The notes under the pieces were generated by a model that saw only the letters and a program-made list of their open reading frames with translations, was not told the DNA's origin and searched no databases. From NCBI RefSeq assembly GCF_027667425.1, contig NZ_JAQEGR010000001.1:186001-250000 (forward strand): a DNA stretch of 64,000 nt. The letters are read 5' to 3'. Position numbers and translations under genes: made by a program. Positions 1-9,278 of this stretch are shown here, in pieces; within the stretch, counting starts at the first letter, position 1; each line of letters opens with the position of its first letter. This DNA comes from Fusicatenibacter saccharivorans (GTDB lineage: Bacteria; Bacillota; Clostridia; Lachnospirales; Lachnospiraceae).

Positions 1-444
1 TTCCAGATTTCCTGCGCATGCAATGAAAAAGAGGAATCGTCTGCCTGGGCGCACGATCTTTTGGCAGGCATGACACGCTATGGTGTAAGCCTTGATCTCG
101 GACGAAAGAAGATCCGGAAACAGAAAAATCTGTTTGATGACCATGATTTGCTGATTCTGCAGCTTCCGGGAACGCTTGAGGAGGGTATGAAAGCAAAGAG
201 CGAGTATATCCGCAGCTTTGCCGGAAAAGAAACACCGCTGGTGTTTTTGTGCCCGGACGGATTCTCGGAAGAGGAAGAAAAACTCGAAGAGCAGCTGGAA
301 AAAAACGGTTTCCGTCTGGTCGCACGGCTTACCGGCATACCGTCCGCGGACGGCCTGCAGCGGTTTTCTTTCGCGCTTCGCAGTCTGCTGTACAGCGGCG
401 AATGGAAAGTGAAAAAAATACTTGCATCTGCGGATGCATTATAG
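1..444 (+). CDS. Unidentified protein, C-terminal part (cut by window start)
   Basis: The reading frame is open from the first base, so this is the 3' end of a longer gene; the TTG at 61 and ATG at 70 are internal codons and need not be starts. The visible 147 residues are charged and soluble-looking, with a Glu/Lys-rich stretch near the middle (FSEEEEKLEEQLEKNGF) and no membrane segment. I do not recognise the family. It is not the end of TrmD, the usual neighbour before rplS. The rplS promoter lies inside its last codons, so the two genes are probably transcribed separately. Confidence 0.6.
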   Translation, partial: FQISCACNEKEESSAWAHDLLAGMTRYGVSLDLGRKKIRKQKNLFDDHDLLILQLPGTLEEGMKAKSEYIRSFAGKETPLVFLCPDGFSEEEEKLEEQLEKNGFRLVARLTGIPSADGLQRFSFALRSLLYSGEWKVKKILASADAL

Positions 445-450
445 TATAAT
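422..450 (+). promoter_or_regulatory. Sigma-A promoter for rplS
   Basis: TTGCAT at 422-427 and TATAAT at 445-450 are separated by 17 bases. The element overlaps the end of the upstream gene and gives rplS a leader of about 75 nt. Confidence 0.8.
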
Positions 451-532
451 ATATTTTGTTGTGAGTAAAGAGATGGTCCGCTGTTGCAAAAAGGCATTAA
501 GAACATCCAGGGTAAAAAAAGGAGATAAAGAA

Positions 533-880
533 ATGAACGACATTATTAAGAAAATCGAAGATGCACAGTTAAAAGCAGAAGCACCGGAGTTCCGCGTTGG
601 TGATACCGTTAAAGTTTACGGTAAAATCAAAGAGGGTAACCGCGAGCGTATCCAGGTATTCGAAGGCGTTGTCCTGAAAAGACAGGGCGGCGGAAGCAAA
701 GAGACCTTCACTGTTCGTAAGAGCTCTAACGGCGTAGGCGTTGAGAAAACATGGCCGGTACACTCTCCGAACGTTGAGAAAGTAGAAGTTATCAGACGTG
801 GTAAAGTAAGACGTGCGAAACTGAACTACTTAAGAGACCGTGTTGGTAAAGCAGCGAAAGTGAAAGAGCTGGTAAAATAA
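533..880 (+). CDS. rplS: 50S ribosomal protein L19
   Basis: This is a 115-residue L19, the usual bacterial length. L19 sits at the interface of the two ribosomal subunits. The family core is visible: FRVGDTVKVYGKIKEG, the IQVFEGVVL strand, the GVGVEKTWPVHSP segment and the basic RRGKVRRAKLNYLR tail. The ATG at 533 follows an AAGGAG site; a longer open frame upstream has no ribosome site and lacks L19 similarity. A promoter lies just upstream and a terminator follows 19 nt after the stop, so it is mainly a single-gene transcript. Confidence 0.97.
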   Translation: MNDIIKKIEDAQLKAEAPEFRVGDTVKVYGKIKEGNRERIQVFEGVVLKRQGGGSKETFTVRKSSNGVGVEKTWPVHSPNVEKVEVIRRGKVRRAKLNYLRDRVGKAAKVKELVK

Positions 881-899
881 TAAGTCGTTAAAAGGATGG

Positions 900-940
900 C
901 CGGAGGAACATGAGCAATTGTGTTTCTCCGGTTTTGTCTT
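900..940 (+). terminator. Rho-independent terminator after rplS
   Basis: The arms 900-910 and 921-931 pair over 11 positions with one G-U, around a 10-nt loop, and are followed by TTTTGTCTT. The tail ends directly before the lepB ribosome site. Confidence 0.8.
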
Positions 941-955
941 ACGGAGAATTACACT

Positions 956-1522
956 ATGGGTATGAATACCAGATATGTAAAAGAATATTTCTACAAGAAA
1001 AAGATCCGTTCCATGCTTGTATGGAATCTGGAAATCATCGCAGCGATTCTTCTTGCGGCGGCATTTTCCTGGTTTTTCTGCAGAAGTGTCGTGGTGCAGG
1101 AGGGCTCGATGGAGCCGACTCTCGTGCCGGGGGAGCGTGTGCTGATGGACTCCGCCTGGTACCGCTTAAGTTCTCCGAAACGCGGGGATATCATCGCGTT
1201 CCGGACGAGTGAGGACAAGAAGGCGAGCATCCACATCAAGCGTGTGATTGCGCTGCCGGGCGAGACGGTACAGATCAAAGACGGACAGATCCTCATCAAC
1301 GGGGAAGTCTATAATGAAAAAGATGAATTTCCGGCCATCACAAACGCGGGACTTGCCTCCGAGCCGATCACGGTCGGGAAGGGACAGTACTTTGTGCTCG
1401 GCGACAACCGGAACAACAGCGAGGACAGCCGCCACAACGGCATGGGACTCGTGGATTCGGACCGCATTGTCGGAAAGCTCTGGTTTACGATTTCGCCGTG
1501 GAAGAAAATCGGTTTCGTGTAA
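956..1522 (+). CDS. lepB: Signal peptidase I
   Basis: This membrane serine protease removes signal peptides from secreted preproteins. The 188-residue protein has a short basic N-terminus, one membrane segment at about residues 23-42, then box B with the nucleophile Ser51 (EGSMEPT), the general-base lysine Lys95 in the HIKRVIALPGE segment, and box E (GDNRNNSEDSR). It has the small Gram-positive size. The ATG at 956 follows ACGGAG at 941-946. An in-frame GTG at 920 lies inside the upstream terminator and is an unlikely start. It heads a gene string with rbgA, rnhB, yraN and pgeF. Confidence 0.95.
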   Translation: MGMNTRYVKEYFYKKKIRSMLVWNLEIIAAILLAAAFSWFFCRSVVVQEGSMEPTLVPGERVLMDSAWYRLSSPKRGDIIAFRTSEDKKASIHIKRVIALPGETVQIKDGQILINGEVYNEKDEFPAITNAGLASEPITVGKGQYFVLGDNRNNSEDSRHNGMGLVDSDRIVGKLWFTISPWKKIGFV

Positions 1523-1546
1523 ACGCAGCATAGAAGGAGAAGAAAC

Positions 1547-2389
1547 ATGAATTATCAGTGGTACCCGGGTCATATGACGAAGGCCCGCAGACAGATGCAG
1601 GAAGACTTAAAGCTCATCGACCTGATGATTGAGCTGGTCGATGCGAGAGTTCCTGCAGCGAGCCGCAACCCGGATATAGATGAACTTGGAAAGAACAAAG
1701 CACGGCTGATCCTGCTGAACAAATCGGACCTTGCCGATGAGCGCGGAAACGATGCCTGGATGGAATATTTCAAGGGAAAGGGATATTCTGTTGTGAAGGT
1801 CAATTCCCGTTCCGGAGCCGGCATGAAAGCGATCAACAGCGCCGTACAGGAGGCCTGCAAAGAGAAAATCGAGCGCGACCGCAAACGCGGCATCCTGAAC
1901 CGTCCGGTCCGCGCGATGGTTGTCGGTATTCCAAACGTCGGAAAATCGACATTTATCAATGCGTATGCGGGCAGAGCCTGTGCGAAGACCGGAAACAAAC
2001 CGGGCGTCACGAAGGGAAAACAATGGATCCGTCTGAGCAAACAGCTGGAGCTTCTGGACACACCTGGTATCCTGTGGCCGAAGTTTGAGGACCAGCAGGT
2101 GGGACTGCATCTTGCGATGATCGGTTCCATCAACGATGAGATCCTGAACGTGGAGGAGCTGGCGCTGTCCGTCATCGATTATCTGACGGCAGAATACCCG
2201 GGAACGCTGGAGAAACGCTTTGGCTTTGAAGGCATGACGGATCGTGTGGAAATCCTGGGTGAGATTGCGCGTGTGCGCGGCTGCCTGAAAAAGGGAAATG
2301 AGCTCGATTACGAAAAAGCAGCACGGCTTCTGATGGATGATTTCCGGAGCGGAAAGCTCGGCAGAATCACGCTGGAAAAACCGGAATAA
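1547..2389 (+). CDS. rbgA: Ribosome biogenesis GTPase RbgA (YlqF)
   Basis: RbgA helps late assembly of the 50S subunit. The 280-residue protein shows the circularly permuted GTPase order of this family: NKSD (G4) at 58-61 comes before GIPNVGKS (G1) at 127-134 and DTPG (G3) at 171-174. The N-terminal YPGHMTKARR motif and the C-terminal helical domain are typical. It starts 24 nt after lepB behind AGAAGGAGAAG, and rnhB follows, an arrangement seen in many Firmicutes. Confidence 0.95.
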   Translation: MNYQWYPGHMTKARRQMQEDLKLIDLMIELVDARVPAASRNPDIDELGKNKARLILLNKSDLADERGNDAWMEYFKGKGYSVVKVNSRSGAGMKAINSAVQEACKEKIERDRKRGILNRPVRAMVVGIPNVGKSTFINAYAGRACAKTGNKPGVTKGKQWIRLSKQLELLDTPGILWPKFEDQQVGLHLAMIGSINDEILNVEELALSVIDYLTAEYPGTLEKRFGFEGMTDRVEILGEIARVRGCLKKGNELDYEKAARLLMDDFRSGKLGRITLEKPE

Positions 2390-2425
2390 ATGGATTTATC
2401 AAAATAAAAAATGCGGAGAACAACG

Positions 2426-3193
2426 ATGACAGAGAAAAAACAATCGATATCCGCCATACGGGAAATTTTTGCGGCAGCTTCGGAGACGGAGCTGCCCGCC
2501 CTTTATCTGGAATATGAAGAGGATTCCCGTGCCGGCGTACAAAATCTGATTCAAAAATACCAGAAACAGGAGGAGGCCTTAAAAAAAGAGCGCGAGCGCA
2601 CGGAACAGATGAAGATCTACGAGCACAAATATGAGGATCTTGGCTGGATCTGCGGCATCGACGAGGTCGGAAGAGGCCCTCTGGCGGGCCCTGTGGTCGC
2701 AGGTGCGGTCATTCTGCCGCGCGACAGTAAAATCCTGTATCTGAACGATTCCAAGCAGCTGACGGCCAAAAAACGCGACGAGCTGTACGATGTGATCATG
2801 CGCGAGGCAGTGGCCGTCGGCATCGGCTATGCCTCCCCGGCGCGGATCGACGAGATCAATATTTTACAGGCAACGTACGAGGCGATGCGGGAGGCGATCA
2901 GCAAGCTTTCCGTGAAGCCGGATGTACTCTTAAACGATGCGGTGAAAATCCCGCAGGTGGACATCCGCCAGGTGCCGATCATCAAGGGAGATGCCAAGAG
3001 TGTTTCGATTGCGGCGGCAAGTATTGTTGCGAAGGTGACAAGGGACCGCCTGATGGAAGAGTACGACAAGGTGCTTCCGGGCTACGGTTTTGCATCGAAC
3101 AAGGGCTACGGTTCGGCAGAGCATATCGCTGCTTTAAAAGAAATCGGCCCGTCACCGATCCACCGGCAGTCGTTTATCGGCCATTTCGTGTAA
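2426..3193 (+). CDS. rnhB: Ribonuclease HII
   Basis: RNase HII cleaves RNA in RNA-DNA hybrids and single ribonucleotides in DNA. The 255-residue protein has the GIDEVGRGPLAGPV motif with catalytic Asp79 and Glu80, the LNDSKQLTAKKR segment and a conserved HRQSF near the end. About 70 residues of predicted helix precede the catalytic domain, as in other Firmicutes. I chose ATG 2426 because GCGGAG lies at the right distance; the in-frame ATG at 2411 has no ribosome site. Confidence 0.95.
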   Translation: MTEKKQSISAIREIFAAASETELPALYLEYEEDSRAGVQNLIQKYQKQEEALKKERERTEQMKIYEHKYEDLGWICGIDEVGRGPLAGPVVAGAVILPRDSKILYLNDSKQLTAKKRDELYDVIMREAVAVGIGYASPARIDEINILQATYEAMREAISKLSVKPDVLLNDAVKIPQVDIRQVPIIKGDAKSVSIAAASIVAKVTRDRLMEEYDKVLPGYGFASNKGYGSAEHIAALKEIGPSPIHRQSFIGHFV

Positions 3194-3228
3194 AGGCACT
3201 GCATCAAAAAAAGGAGAGGGTATCGCAT

Positions 3229-3591
3229 TTGAACCAGCGGGAAGTAGGAACGAGACAGGAGAGCCGTGCGGCAGAATATCTGGAAAGCCTGGGATATCAC
3301 ATCCTGGTGCGGAATTTCCGGTGCCGCTTCGGTGAGATCGACCTGATCGCAAAACAGGACGACACATACATTTTTATCGAAGTAAAATACCGCACCGGCC
3401 GGACAGCCGGAGACCCGACAAGCGCCGTGGATGGAAAGAAACAGAAGAAAATTTCAAAAACAGCAGATTACTACCGCATGCTCCACCAGATCCCGATGGA
3501 TGTGCCCTGCCGTTTCGACGTCGTGGCAGAGACACCGGAGGAGATCCGCGTCTATGCGAACGCGTTTTATTATCAGGGGAGCGGCTGGTAG
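3229..3591 (+). CDS. UPF0102 family protein YraN
   Basis: This 120-residue protein belongs to the YraN/UPF0102 family, which has a restriction-endonuclease-like fold and no settled function. The family signature is visible: GEIDLIAKQDD followed by FIEVKYRTG, plus an AVDGKKQKKISKTADYY helix. The start is a TTG at 3229, eight bases after AAGGAGAGGG, and no better ATG exists. Position after rnhB is the common one in Firmicutes. Confidence 0.9.
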   Translation: MNQREVGTRQESRAAEYLESLGYHILVRNFRCRFGEIDLIAKQDDTYIFIEVKYRTGRTAGDPTSAVDGKKQKKISKTADYYRMLHQIPMDVPCRFDVVAETPEEIRVYANAFYYQGSGW

Positions 3592-3604
3592 GAAGGGAGT
3601 TTTT

Positions 3605-4459
3605 ATGATACCAATTCAATGGAAACAAAACGATAAAAAAACGATGCATGTCAACGAGGCGGAAAACGGCGTGGTCTATCTGACCTGGCCGGCGATTGAG
3701 AAAATTGAGGGCATCCGCCATGCATTTTCCACACGGATCGGCGGGGGGAGTAAGGAACATCTTTCCAGCATGAATCTCAGCTTTTCGCGCGGCGACGATC
3801 CGGCGAATGTGCGGGAGAATTACAGAAGATTCTGTGAGGCGGCGGGGTTTGAAGTGGAAAACATTGTTACCTCCGATCAGGCACACACAACGAAGGTCCG
3901 TTATGTGATGAAAGCAGACTGCGGCAGCGGCGTGACAAGAGACCGCGATTTTCATGATATTGACGGTATGATCACTGACGAGCCGGGCGTCGTACTTGCG
4001 ACATTCTATGCGGACTGCGTGCCGCTCTACTTTGTCGACCCGGTACACCGTGCAATTGGACTTTCACATTCCGGCTGGCGTGGAACGGTCCACAAGATGG
4101 GACAGGCAACGCTCGATGCGATGCACGAACGGTTTGGAACAGAAGCAAAAGATGTGATCGCCGCCGTCGGCCCGTCGATCTGCCAGGACTGCTACGAGGT
4201 GAGCGGTGACGTGATCGAAGAGTTCCGGGCAGCATTCCCGGAAACACTGCATGAGAAACTGTTCTACGGAAAACCAGATGGAAAATACCAGTTAAATCTC
4301 TGGGAGGCGAATCATCAGATCCTTCTTGCAGCAGGAGTGCCGGAGAAGCAGATTCATCTGCCGAACCTCTGCACCTGCTGCAACCCGGATTTCCTGTATT
4401 CCCACCGTGCATCGAAGGGAAAAAGAGGAAACCTCGCGGCATTCCTTTCCCTGGTCTGA
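3605..4459 (+). CDS. pgeF: PgeF / YfiH family multicopper-oxidase-like protein
   Basis: This family (formerly laccase domain DUF152) includes purine nucleoside phosphorylases and the peptidoglycan editing factor PgeF. The 284-residue protein shows the conserved metal-ligand signatures: SDQAHTTKVR, FYADCVPLYF, LSHSGWRGT and CTCCNPDFLYSHRAS. The ATG at 3605 follows GGAAGGGAG; an open frame reaching upstream to 3431 runs through yraN out of frame and is not used. It ends the lepB-rbgA-rnhB-yraN-pgeF string. The exact substrate cannot be read from sequence. Confidence 0.88.
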   Translation: MIPIQWKQNDKKTMHVNEAENGVVYLTWPAIEKIEGIRHAFSTRIGGGSKEHLSSMNLSFSRGDDPANVRENYRRFCEAAGFEVENIVTSDQAHTTKVRYVMKADCGSGVTRDRDFHDIDGMITDEPGVVLATFYADCVPLYFVDPVHRAIGLSHSGWRGTVHKMGQATLDAMHERFGTEAKDVIAAVGPSICQDCYEVSGDVIEEFRAAFPETLHEKLFYGKPDGKYQLNLWEANHQILLAAGVPEKQIHLPNLCTCCNPDFLYSHRASKGKRGNLAAFLSLV

Positions 4460-4490
4460 AAACAGGATCGAAAACAGAATAGAAAGCATC

Positions 4491-4527
4491 AAAAAACGGA
4501 CCTGGAAAAAACAGATCCGTTTTTTTT
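4491..4527. terminator. Bidirectional terminator between pgeF and prs
   Basis: Arms 4491-4504 and 4512-4526 form an A-run/T-run-flanked hairpin (core ACGGA/TCCGT) that works for the plus-strand pgeF and the minus-strand prs. Confidence 0.8.
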
Positions 4528-4557
4528 GCTGTATGCATCCGGCGGACACAAAATCGA

Positions 4558-5721
4558 TTATCTGTGTTTTGCCAGCAGCTTATTGATTTTCTCTGTCGTA
4601 GACTGTACTTTTGCAACGGATACGTCGTGGTTAAGCGTATCAATGATGCTTGCCATATATTTGCTCATTTCAGCCGGCTCATACCAAGGGCGGGAAACGA
4701 GTTCCGGTGTCCGGTAGGTCAGGTCGGTGGTGATGACCTTGCTGATATAGCCTTTCTCATAGTAAGCGTCGAATTTCTCAAGACCGTCGGTGAAGAGGCC
4801 GAATGTGGTGCAGACAAAGACATGTTCCGCGCCGCGTTCTTTGACCTGTTTTGCAACGTCGAGCATACTCTCACCGGAGGAGATCATATCGTCGATGATG
4901 ACAACATCTTTTCCTGCTACGGAATCACCGAGAAACTCATGTGCCACGATCGGGTTCTTTCCGTTTACGATGGTGGAGTAATCTCTTCTCTTATAGAACA
5001 TACCCATATCGACGCCGAGCACGTTGGAGAAGTATACGGCACGCGCCATCGCTCCCTCGTCCGGGCTGATGATCATCAGATGATCGTTGTCAATCGTCAG
5101 ATCCGGAACAGAACGAAGAAGGGCTTTTAAAAACTGGTAGGTTGGCATGAAGTTGTCAAAGCCGCCGAGCGGAATTGCATTCATGACACGAGGATCGTGC
5201 GCGTCGAAGGTGATGAAGTTGGAAACGCCCATATTCATCAGCTCCTGCAGAGCAAGTGCGCAGTCGAGAGATTCACGTTTGGTGCGCTTATGCTGTCTTC
5301 CTTCATAAATGAAAGGCATGATTACGTTGATCCGGTGTGCTTTTCCCGTTGCAGCAGCGATGATACGTTTCAGATCCTGATAATGGTCATCCGGTGACAT
5401 GTGGTTCTCGTAGCCGCATACCTTGTAGGTGATGCTGTAGTTGCAGACATCGACCAGAATGTAAAGATCGGCACCACGGACAGATTCGTTGATCTTTCCT
5501 TTTGCCTCACCAGAGCCGAAACGCGGGCACTCGCAGTCAATCAGGAAAGAATCCTCGGAATATCCGGAAAAGGGAACTCCGTTGCGGCGCTCGGAGAGCT
5601 CTTTACGGAACTGAACCAGATACGCATCGACTTTTTTTGCCATTTCCATGCTGCCCGGCAGAGCGGCGAGCTTTAACGGGGCGACCGGAATGGAATTTTC
5701 AAGTAAATCTAAATTAGCCAT
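4558..5721 (-). CDS. prs: Ribose-phosphate pyrophosphokinase
   Basis: PRPP synthetase makes phosphoribosyl pyrophosphate from ribose 5-phosphate and ATP for nucleotide, histidine and tryptophan synthesis. The 387-residue protein is about 70 residues longer than the classical enzyme, as in the long clostridial form. Visible signatures are the dimer-interface region around VDVCNYSITYK, ISPDEGAMARAV, and the PRPP-binding VVIIDDMISSGESM. The start at 5721 has GGAGG five bases upstream; an in-frame ATG further out has none. It is a stand-alone gene with its own promoter and terminator. Confidence 0.93.
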   Translation of the reverse strand: MANLDLLENSIPVAPLKLAALPGSMEMAKKVDAYLVQFRKELSERRNGVPFSGYSEDSFLIDCECPRFGSGEAKGKINESVRGADLYILVDVCNYSITYKVCGYENHMSPDDHYQDLKRIIAAATGKAHRINVIMPFIYEGRQHKRTKRESLDCALALQELMNMGVSNFITFDAHDPRVMNAIPLGGFDNFMPTYQFLKALLRSVPDLTIDNDHLMIISPDEGAMARAVYFSNVLGVDMGMFYKRRDYSTIVNGKNPIVAHEFLGDSVAGKDVVIIDDMISSGESMLDVAKQVKERGAEHVFVCTTFGLFTDGLEKFDAYYEKGYISKVITTDLTYRTPELVSRPWYEPAEMSKYMASIIDTLNHDVSVAKVQSTTEKINKLLAKHR

Positions 5722-5767
5722 ACAAACCTCCAGTAATCGACATTTTTTACAAACCATTTACTTCCTA

Positions 5768-5797
5768 TTTATATCATCTTGGGAAAGGGCGCGTCAA
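5768..5797 (-). promoter_or_regulatory. Promoter for prs
   Basis: On the minus strand TTGACG (5792-5797) and TATAAA (5768-5773) are separated by 18 bases, about 45 nt before the prs start. Confidence 0.65.
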
Positions 5798-5944
5798 GCA
5801 AAAAACGAAAGAATCCTTGCTTTTTGTGCAGGTTGTTGTTATTATAATGAATGAATGCCCGGAAGGTATGCAAAAAAAGCACGCTTTTTACTGGGCAAAG
5901 AGAAGTTATAAAGAAGTAAATGGAAAGGCCAAAACGTAAGATCT

Positions 5945-7339
5945 GTGAAAAACAAGACGAAACACATTATCAAGACAATAGAACCGGGCAGTATTGCTGA
6001 AGAACTGGAACTCGAACCGGGAGATGAACTGCTCCGCGTGAACGGGGAAATCATCGAGGACGTCTTCGATTACCACTTCCAGACCAACGACACGTATCTG
6101 GAACTCACGATCCGGAAAAAGGACGGCGAGGAATGGGACCTGGAAATCGAAAAAGAGTATGACGAGGAAATCGGCATCACATTCGAGAACGAGTTCATGG
6201 ATCAGTACCGTTCCTGCAGCAACAACTGCATTTTCTGCTTCATCGATCAGATGCCGCCGGGAATGCGTCCCACCTTGTATTTTAAGGATGACGATTCGCG
6301 TCTGTCCTTCCTGCAGGGAAACTATATTACACTGACCAACATGAGCGACCACGATATCGACCGGATTATCCGCTACCATCTGGCACCGATCAATATTTCG
6401 TTCCAGACAACGAACCCGGAGCTCCGCTGCAAAATGCTGCACAACCGTTTTGCGGGCAATATCTTTCCGAAGGTTCAGCGCCTTTACGAGGCGGGAATCG
6501 AGATGAATGGACAGATTGTGCTCTGCAAGGGATACAACGACGGCGCAGAGCTGGAGCGCAGTATTTCGGATCTGTCAAAATATCTGCCGCATCTGAAAAG
6601 TGTTTCGGTTGTCCCGGTCGGACTTTCGAAGTACCGCGACGGACTGGCGCCTCTGGAACCGTTTACCAGGGAGGATGCAAAAGAAGTTCTTGCCACGATT
6701 CACAAATGGCAGAAAAAGCTGTATGAACAGTGGGGACTTCACTTTATCCATGCTGGTGATGAATGGTATCTGCTGGCGGGAGAGCCGATCCCGGAGGAGG
6801 AAAATTACGATGGCTATATCCAGCTGGAAAACGGAGTGGGAATGCTCCGGCTTCTGGAGGACGAGGTTGCGGAAGAACTTTCGAAACGAGAAGGGGACGA
6901 CCGTCACCGCCATGTAACGATTGCGACCGGAAAAGCTGCGGCGCCGTCGTTGGAAAAACACATGCAGAAAATTCGTGAAAAATATCCGAATGTACAGGCG
7001 GAGGTTATCACGATTATCAACTATTTCTTTGGAGAATCCATTACCGTATCCGGTCTGATTACCGGAAAGGATCTGATGGAGCAGTTAGAGGGAAGAGATC
7101 TTGGCGACTGCCTGCTGCTTCCGTGCAACATGCTCCGTTCGGGAAAAAACGTCTTTCTCGATGATGTGACGGTGGAAGAGGTGGAAGAGCGCCTGAAAAC
7201 ACCGGTACAGATTATCGATGAGCCGGGCAGCGACCTGGTGAAAGCCGTTGTGGAGGAAAACCAGGAGACGATACACAGAAGGAGAACAATGTATGAGCAA
7301 GCCGATTGTAGCAATTGTGGGCCGGCCAAACGTGGGTAA
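5945..7339 (+). CDS. DUF512 family PDZ/radical-SAM-like protein
   Basis: The protein has an N-terminal PDZ-like segment (about residues 8-62, EPGSIAEELELEPGDELLRVNG) and then Cys91-x3-Cys95-x2-Cys98 (CSNNCIFCF), the radical SAM cluster pattern of the DUF512/TIGR03279 family. The remaining 360 residues match the family's conserved body (FQGNYITLTN-like and VPVGLSKYR). Its function is unknown; the family almost always precedes der in Clostridia, as here. The start is a GTG at 5945 with a weak ribosome site. The gene overlaps der by 47 bases, suggesting coupled translation. Confidence 0.88.
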   Translation: MKNKTKHIIKTIEPGSIAEELELEPGDELLRVNGEIIEDVFDYHFQTNDTYLELTIRKKDGEEWDLEIEKEYDEEIGITFENEFMDQYRSCSNNCIFCFIDQMPPGMRPTLYFKDDDSRLSFLQGNYITLTNMSDHDIDRIIRYHLAPINISFQTTNPELRCKMLHNRFAGNIFPKVQRLYEAGIEMNGQIVLCKGYNDGAELERSISDLSKYLPHLKSVSVVPVGLSKYRDGLAPLEPFTREDAKEVLATIHKWQKKLYEQWGLHFIHAGDEWYLLAGEPIPEEENYDGYIQLENGVGMLRLLEDEVAEELSKREGDDRHRHVTIATGKAAAPSLEKHMQKIREKYPNVQAEVITIINYFFGESITVSGLITGKDLMEQLEGRDLGDCLLLPCNMLRSGKNVFLDDVTVEEVEERLKTPVQIIDEPGSDLVKAVVEENQETIHRRRTMYEQADCSNCGPAKRG

Positions 7340-8621
7340 ATCCACCCTGTTTAATGTATTAGCCGGAGACAATATTTCGATTGTAAAAGACACACCGGGT
7401 GTAACCCGTGACCGTATTTATGCCGACGTGGAGTGGCTGAACCACAAATTTACGCTGGTAGACACCGGCGGTATTGAGCCGGAATCCAAAGATATCATTC
7501 TCTCCCAGATGAGAGACCAGGCGCAGATCGCCATTGATACCGCAAATGTCATCATCTTCATCACTGACGTCCGTCAGGGCCTTGTAGATGCCGATGCAAA
7601 AGTAGCTGATATGCTCAGAAGAAGCCGCAAGCCGGTTGTGCTGGTGGTCAACAAAGTCGACAACTTCGACCGTCAGATGATGGATGTTTATGAATTCTAT
7701 AACCTCGGCATCGGAGAGCCGCACGCCATTTCCGCATCCGGAAAGCTCGGCATCGGCGATATGCTCGATGAGGTGACAGGATATTTTGATCCGGAGATGG
7801 AAAACGAGGAGGAGAGCGAGATTCCGCGCATCGCCATTGTCGGAAAACCGAATGTCGGAAAATCCTCCCTGGTCAACAAACTGCTGGGCTCGAACCGTGT
7901 CATCGTATCCGATATCGCCGGAACGACGCGCGATGCGATCGATACCACGATCATGCACAATGGAAATGAATATATTTTCATCGATACCGCAGGTCTTCGA
8001 AAGAAAAACAAGATCAAAGAGGAGCTGGAGCGGTACAGCATCATCCGTACAGTATCTGCCGTAGAGCGCGCAGATGTCGTCGTTCTCCTGATCGATGCAA
8101 CCGAGGGTGTCACCGAGCAGGATGCCAAAATTGCCGGTATCGCCCATGAGCGTGGAAAAGGTATGATCATTGCGGTAAATAAATGGGATGCCTTGGAAAA
8201 AGATGACAAGACGATCTACCGCTTTACCGAAAAAGTAAGAAATACATTGGCTTACATGCCGTACGCAGAGCTTCTTTTCATCTCTGCGAAGACAGGACAG
8301 CGTCTTCCGAAGCTGTTCGAGACGATCGACATGGTTCTGCAGTACCAGAACCTGCGCGTACAGACCGGTGTCCTGAACGAGATTCTGACCGAGGCAATGG
8401 CAATGCAGCAGCCGCCGTCAGACCGTGGAAAACGACTGAAAATCTACTACATGACACAGGTTTCGGTCAAACCGCCGACATTTGTTATTTTCGTCAACGA
8501 CAAAGAACTGATGCATTTCTCCTACGTTCGATATCTGGAGAATAAAATCAGAGAGTCGTTCGGCTTCCGCGGCACACCGCTGAAATTCATCATCAGAGAA
8601 CGAAAAGAGAAGGAGCAGTAA
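7293..8621 (+). CDS. der: Ribosome biogenesis GTPase Der (EngA)
   Basis: Der is a tandem GTPase needed for 50S subunit assembly. The 442-residue protein has two full G domains: GRPNVGKS at 10-17 with DTGG and NKVD, and GKPNVGKS at 184-191 with DTAG and NKWD, followed by the KH-like C-terminal domain (LKFIIRERKEKE). The ATG at 7293 has AGAAGGAG eight bases upstream and lies inside the end of the DUF512 gene. plsY and gpsA follow with gaps of 6 and 3 bases, so all four are one operon. Confidence 0.97.
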   Translation: MSKPIVAIVGRPNVGKSTLFNVLAGDNISIVKDTPGVTRDRIYADVEWLNHKFTLVDTGGIEPESKDIILSQMRDQAQIAIDTANVIIFITDVRQGLVDADAKVADMLRRSRKPVVLVVNKVDNFDRQMMDVYEFYNLGIGEPHAISASGKLGIGDMLDEVTGYFDPEMENEEESEIPRIAIVGKPNVGKSSLVNKLLGSNRVIVSDIAGTTRDAIDTTIMHNGNEYIFIDTAGLRKKNKIKEELERYSIIRTVSAVERADVVVLLIDATEGVTEQDAKIAGIAHERGKGMIIAVNKWDALEKDDKTIYRFTEKVRNTLAYMPYAELLFISAKTGQRLPKLFETIDMVLQYQNLRVQTGVLNEILTEAMAMQQPPSDRGKRLKIYYMTQVSVKPPTFVIFVNDKELMHFSYVRYLENKIRESFGFRGTPLKFIIRERKEKEQ

Positions 8622-8627
8622 AGAGTT

Positions 8628-9275
8628 ATGGTACGGATCATATGCCTTTTGATCGGATACGCATTTGGCCTTTTTCAGACCTCATATATTTATGGAAGGA
8701 CGAAGGGAATTGATATCCGGGAACACGGCAGCGGAAACGCAGGAACGACCAACGCGCTCCGGACTTTAGGGAAAAAAGCAGGCGCCATCACGCTTGCCGG
8801 CGACTGCATCAAATGCATTCTGGCGGTCCTGACGGTACGCCTGATCTTCGGTGCATCGCACCCGGAAATGCTGAAACTGCTGACGGTGTATGCTGCGGCC
8901 GGAACGATTCTCGGCCACAACTTCCCGTTTTACTTAGGCTTCCGCGGCGGAAAAGGAATCGCTGCGACCGCGGGTCTGATTATCTCGTTTGACTGGAGAA
9001 TCACGCTGGTCTGTGCAGCGCTGTTTTTCCTGAATCTTGCAGTAACACACTATGTTTCCCTCGGTTCCATGATGGTTTACGTTGTCTTTTTTGCAATGGC
9101 CGTTATCATGGGACAGGCGGGCTGCTTTGCGCTAGAACCGCCGTATCTCTATGAGATGTACGTGGTGATCGCACTTCTTGCCGTGCTTGCCTTCTGGGAG
9201 CACCGTGCAAACATCAAGCGTCTCATCGCGGGAACAGAGCGGAAAACGTATTTATCCAAAAAGTCGGAGAAATAA
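8628..9275 (+). CDS. plsY: Glycerol-3-phosphate acyltransferase PlsY
   Basis: PlsY transfers an acyl group from acyl-phosphate to glycerol 3-phosphate, the first step of phospholipid synthesis in most bacteria. The 215-residue membrane protein has about five hydrophobic segments and the family's three motifs: HGSGNAGTTNALR near residues 33-45, a GHNFPFYLGFRGGKGIA loop near 97-113, and the later segment with an HRANIKRL tail. It is joined to der and gpsA; gpsA provides its substrate. Confidence 0.95.
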   Translation: MVRIICLLIGYAFGLFQTSYIYGRTKGIDIREHGSGNAGTTNALRTLGKKAGAITLAGDCIKCILAVLTVRLIFGASHPEMLKLLTVYAAAGTILGHNFPFYLGFRGGKGIAATAGLIISFDWRITLVCAALFFLNLAVTHYVSLGSMMVYVVFFAMAVIMGQAGCFALEPPYLYEMYVVIALLAVLAFWEHRANIKRLIAGTERKTYLSKKSEK

Positions 9276-9278
9276 AAT

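Noticed and set aside
910..1212. A frame starting ATG at 910 behind GGAGGA
   Set aside because: The apparent ribosome site is the left arm of the rplS terminator, and the frame runs out of phase through lepB.
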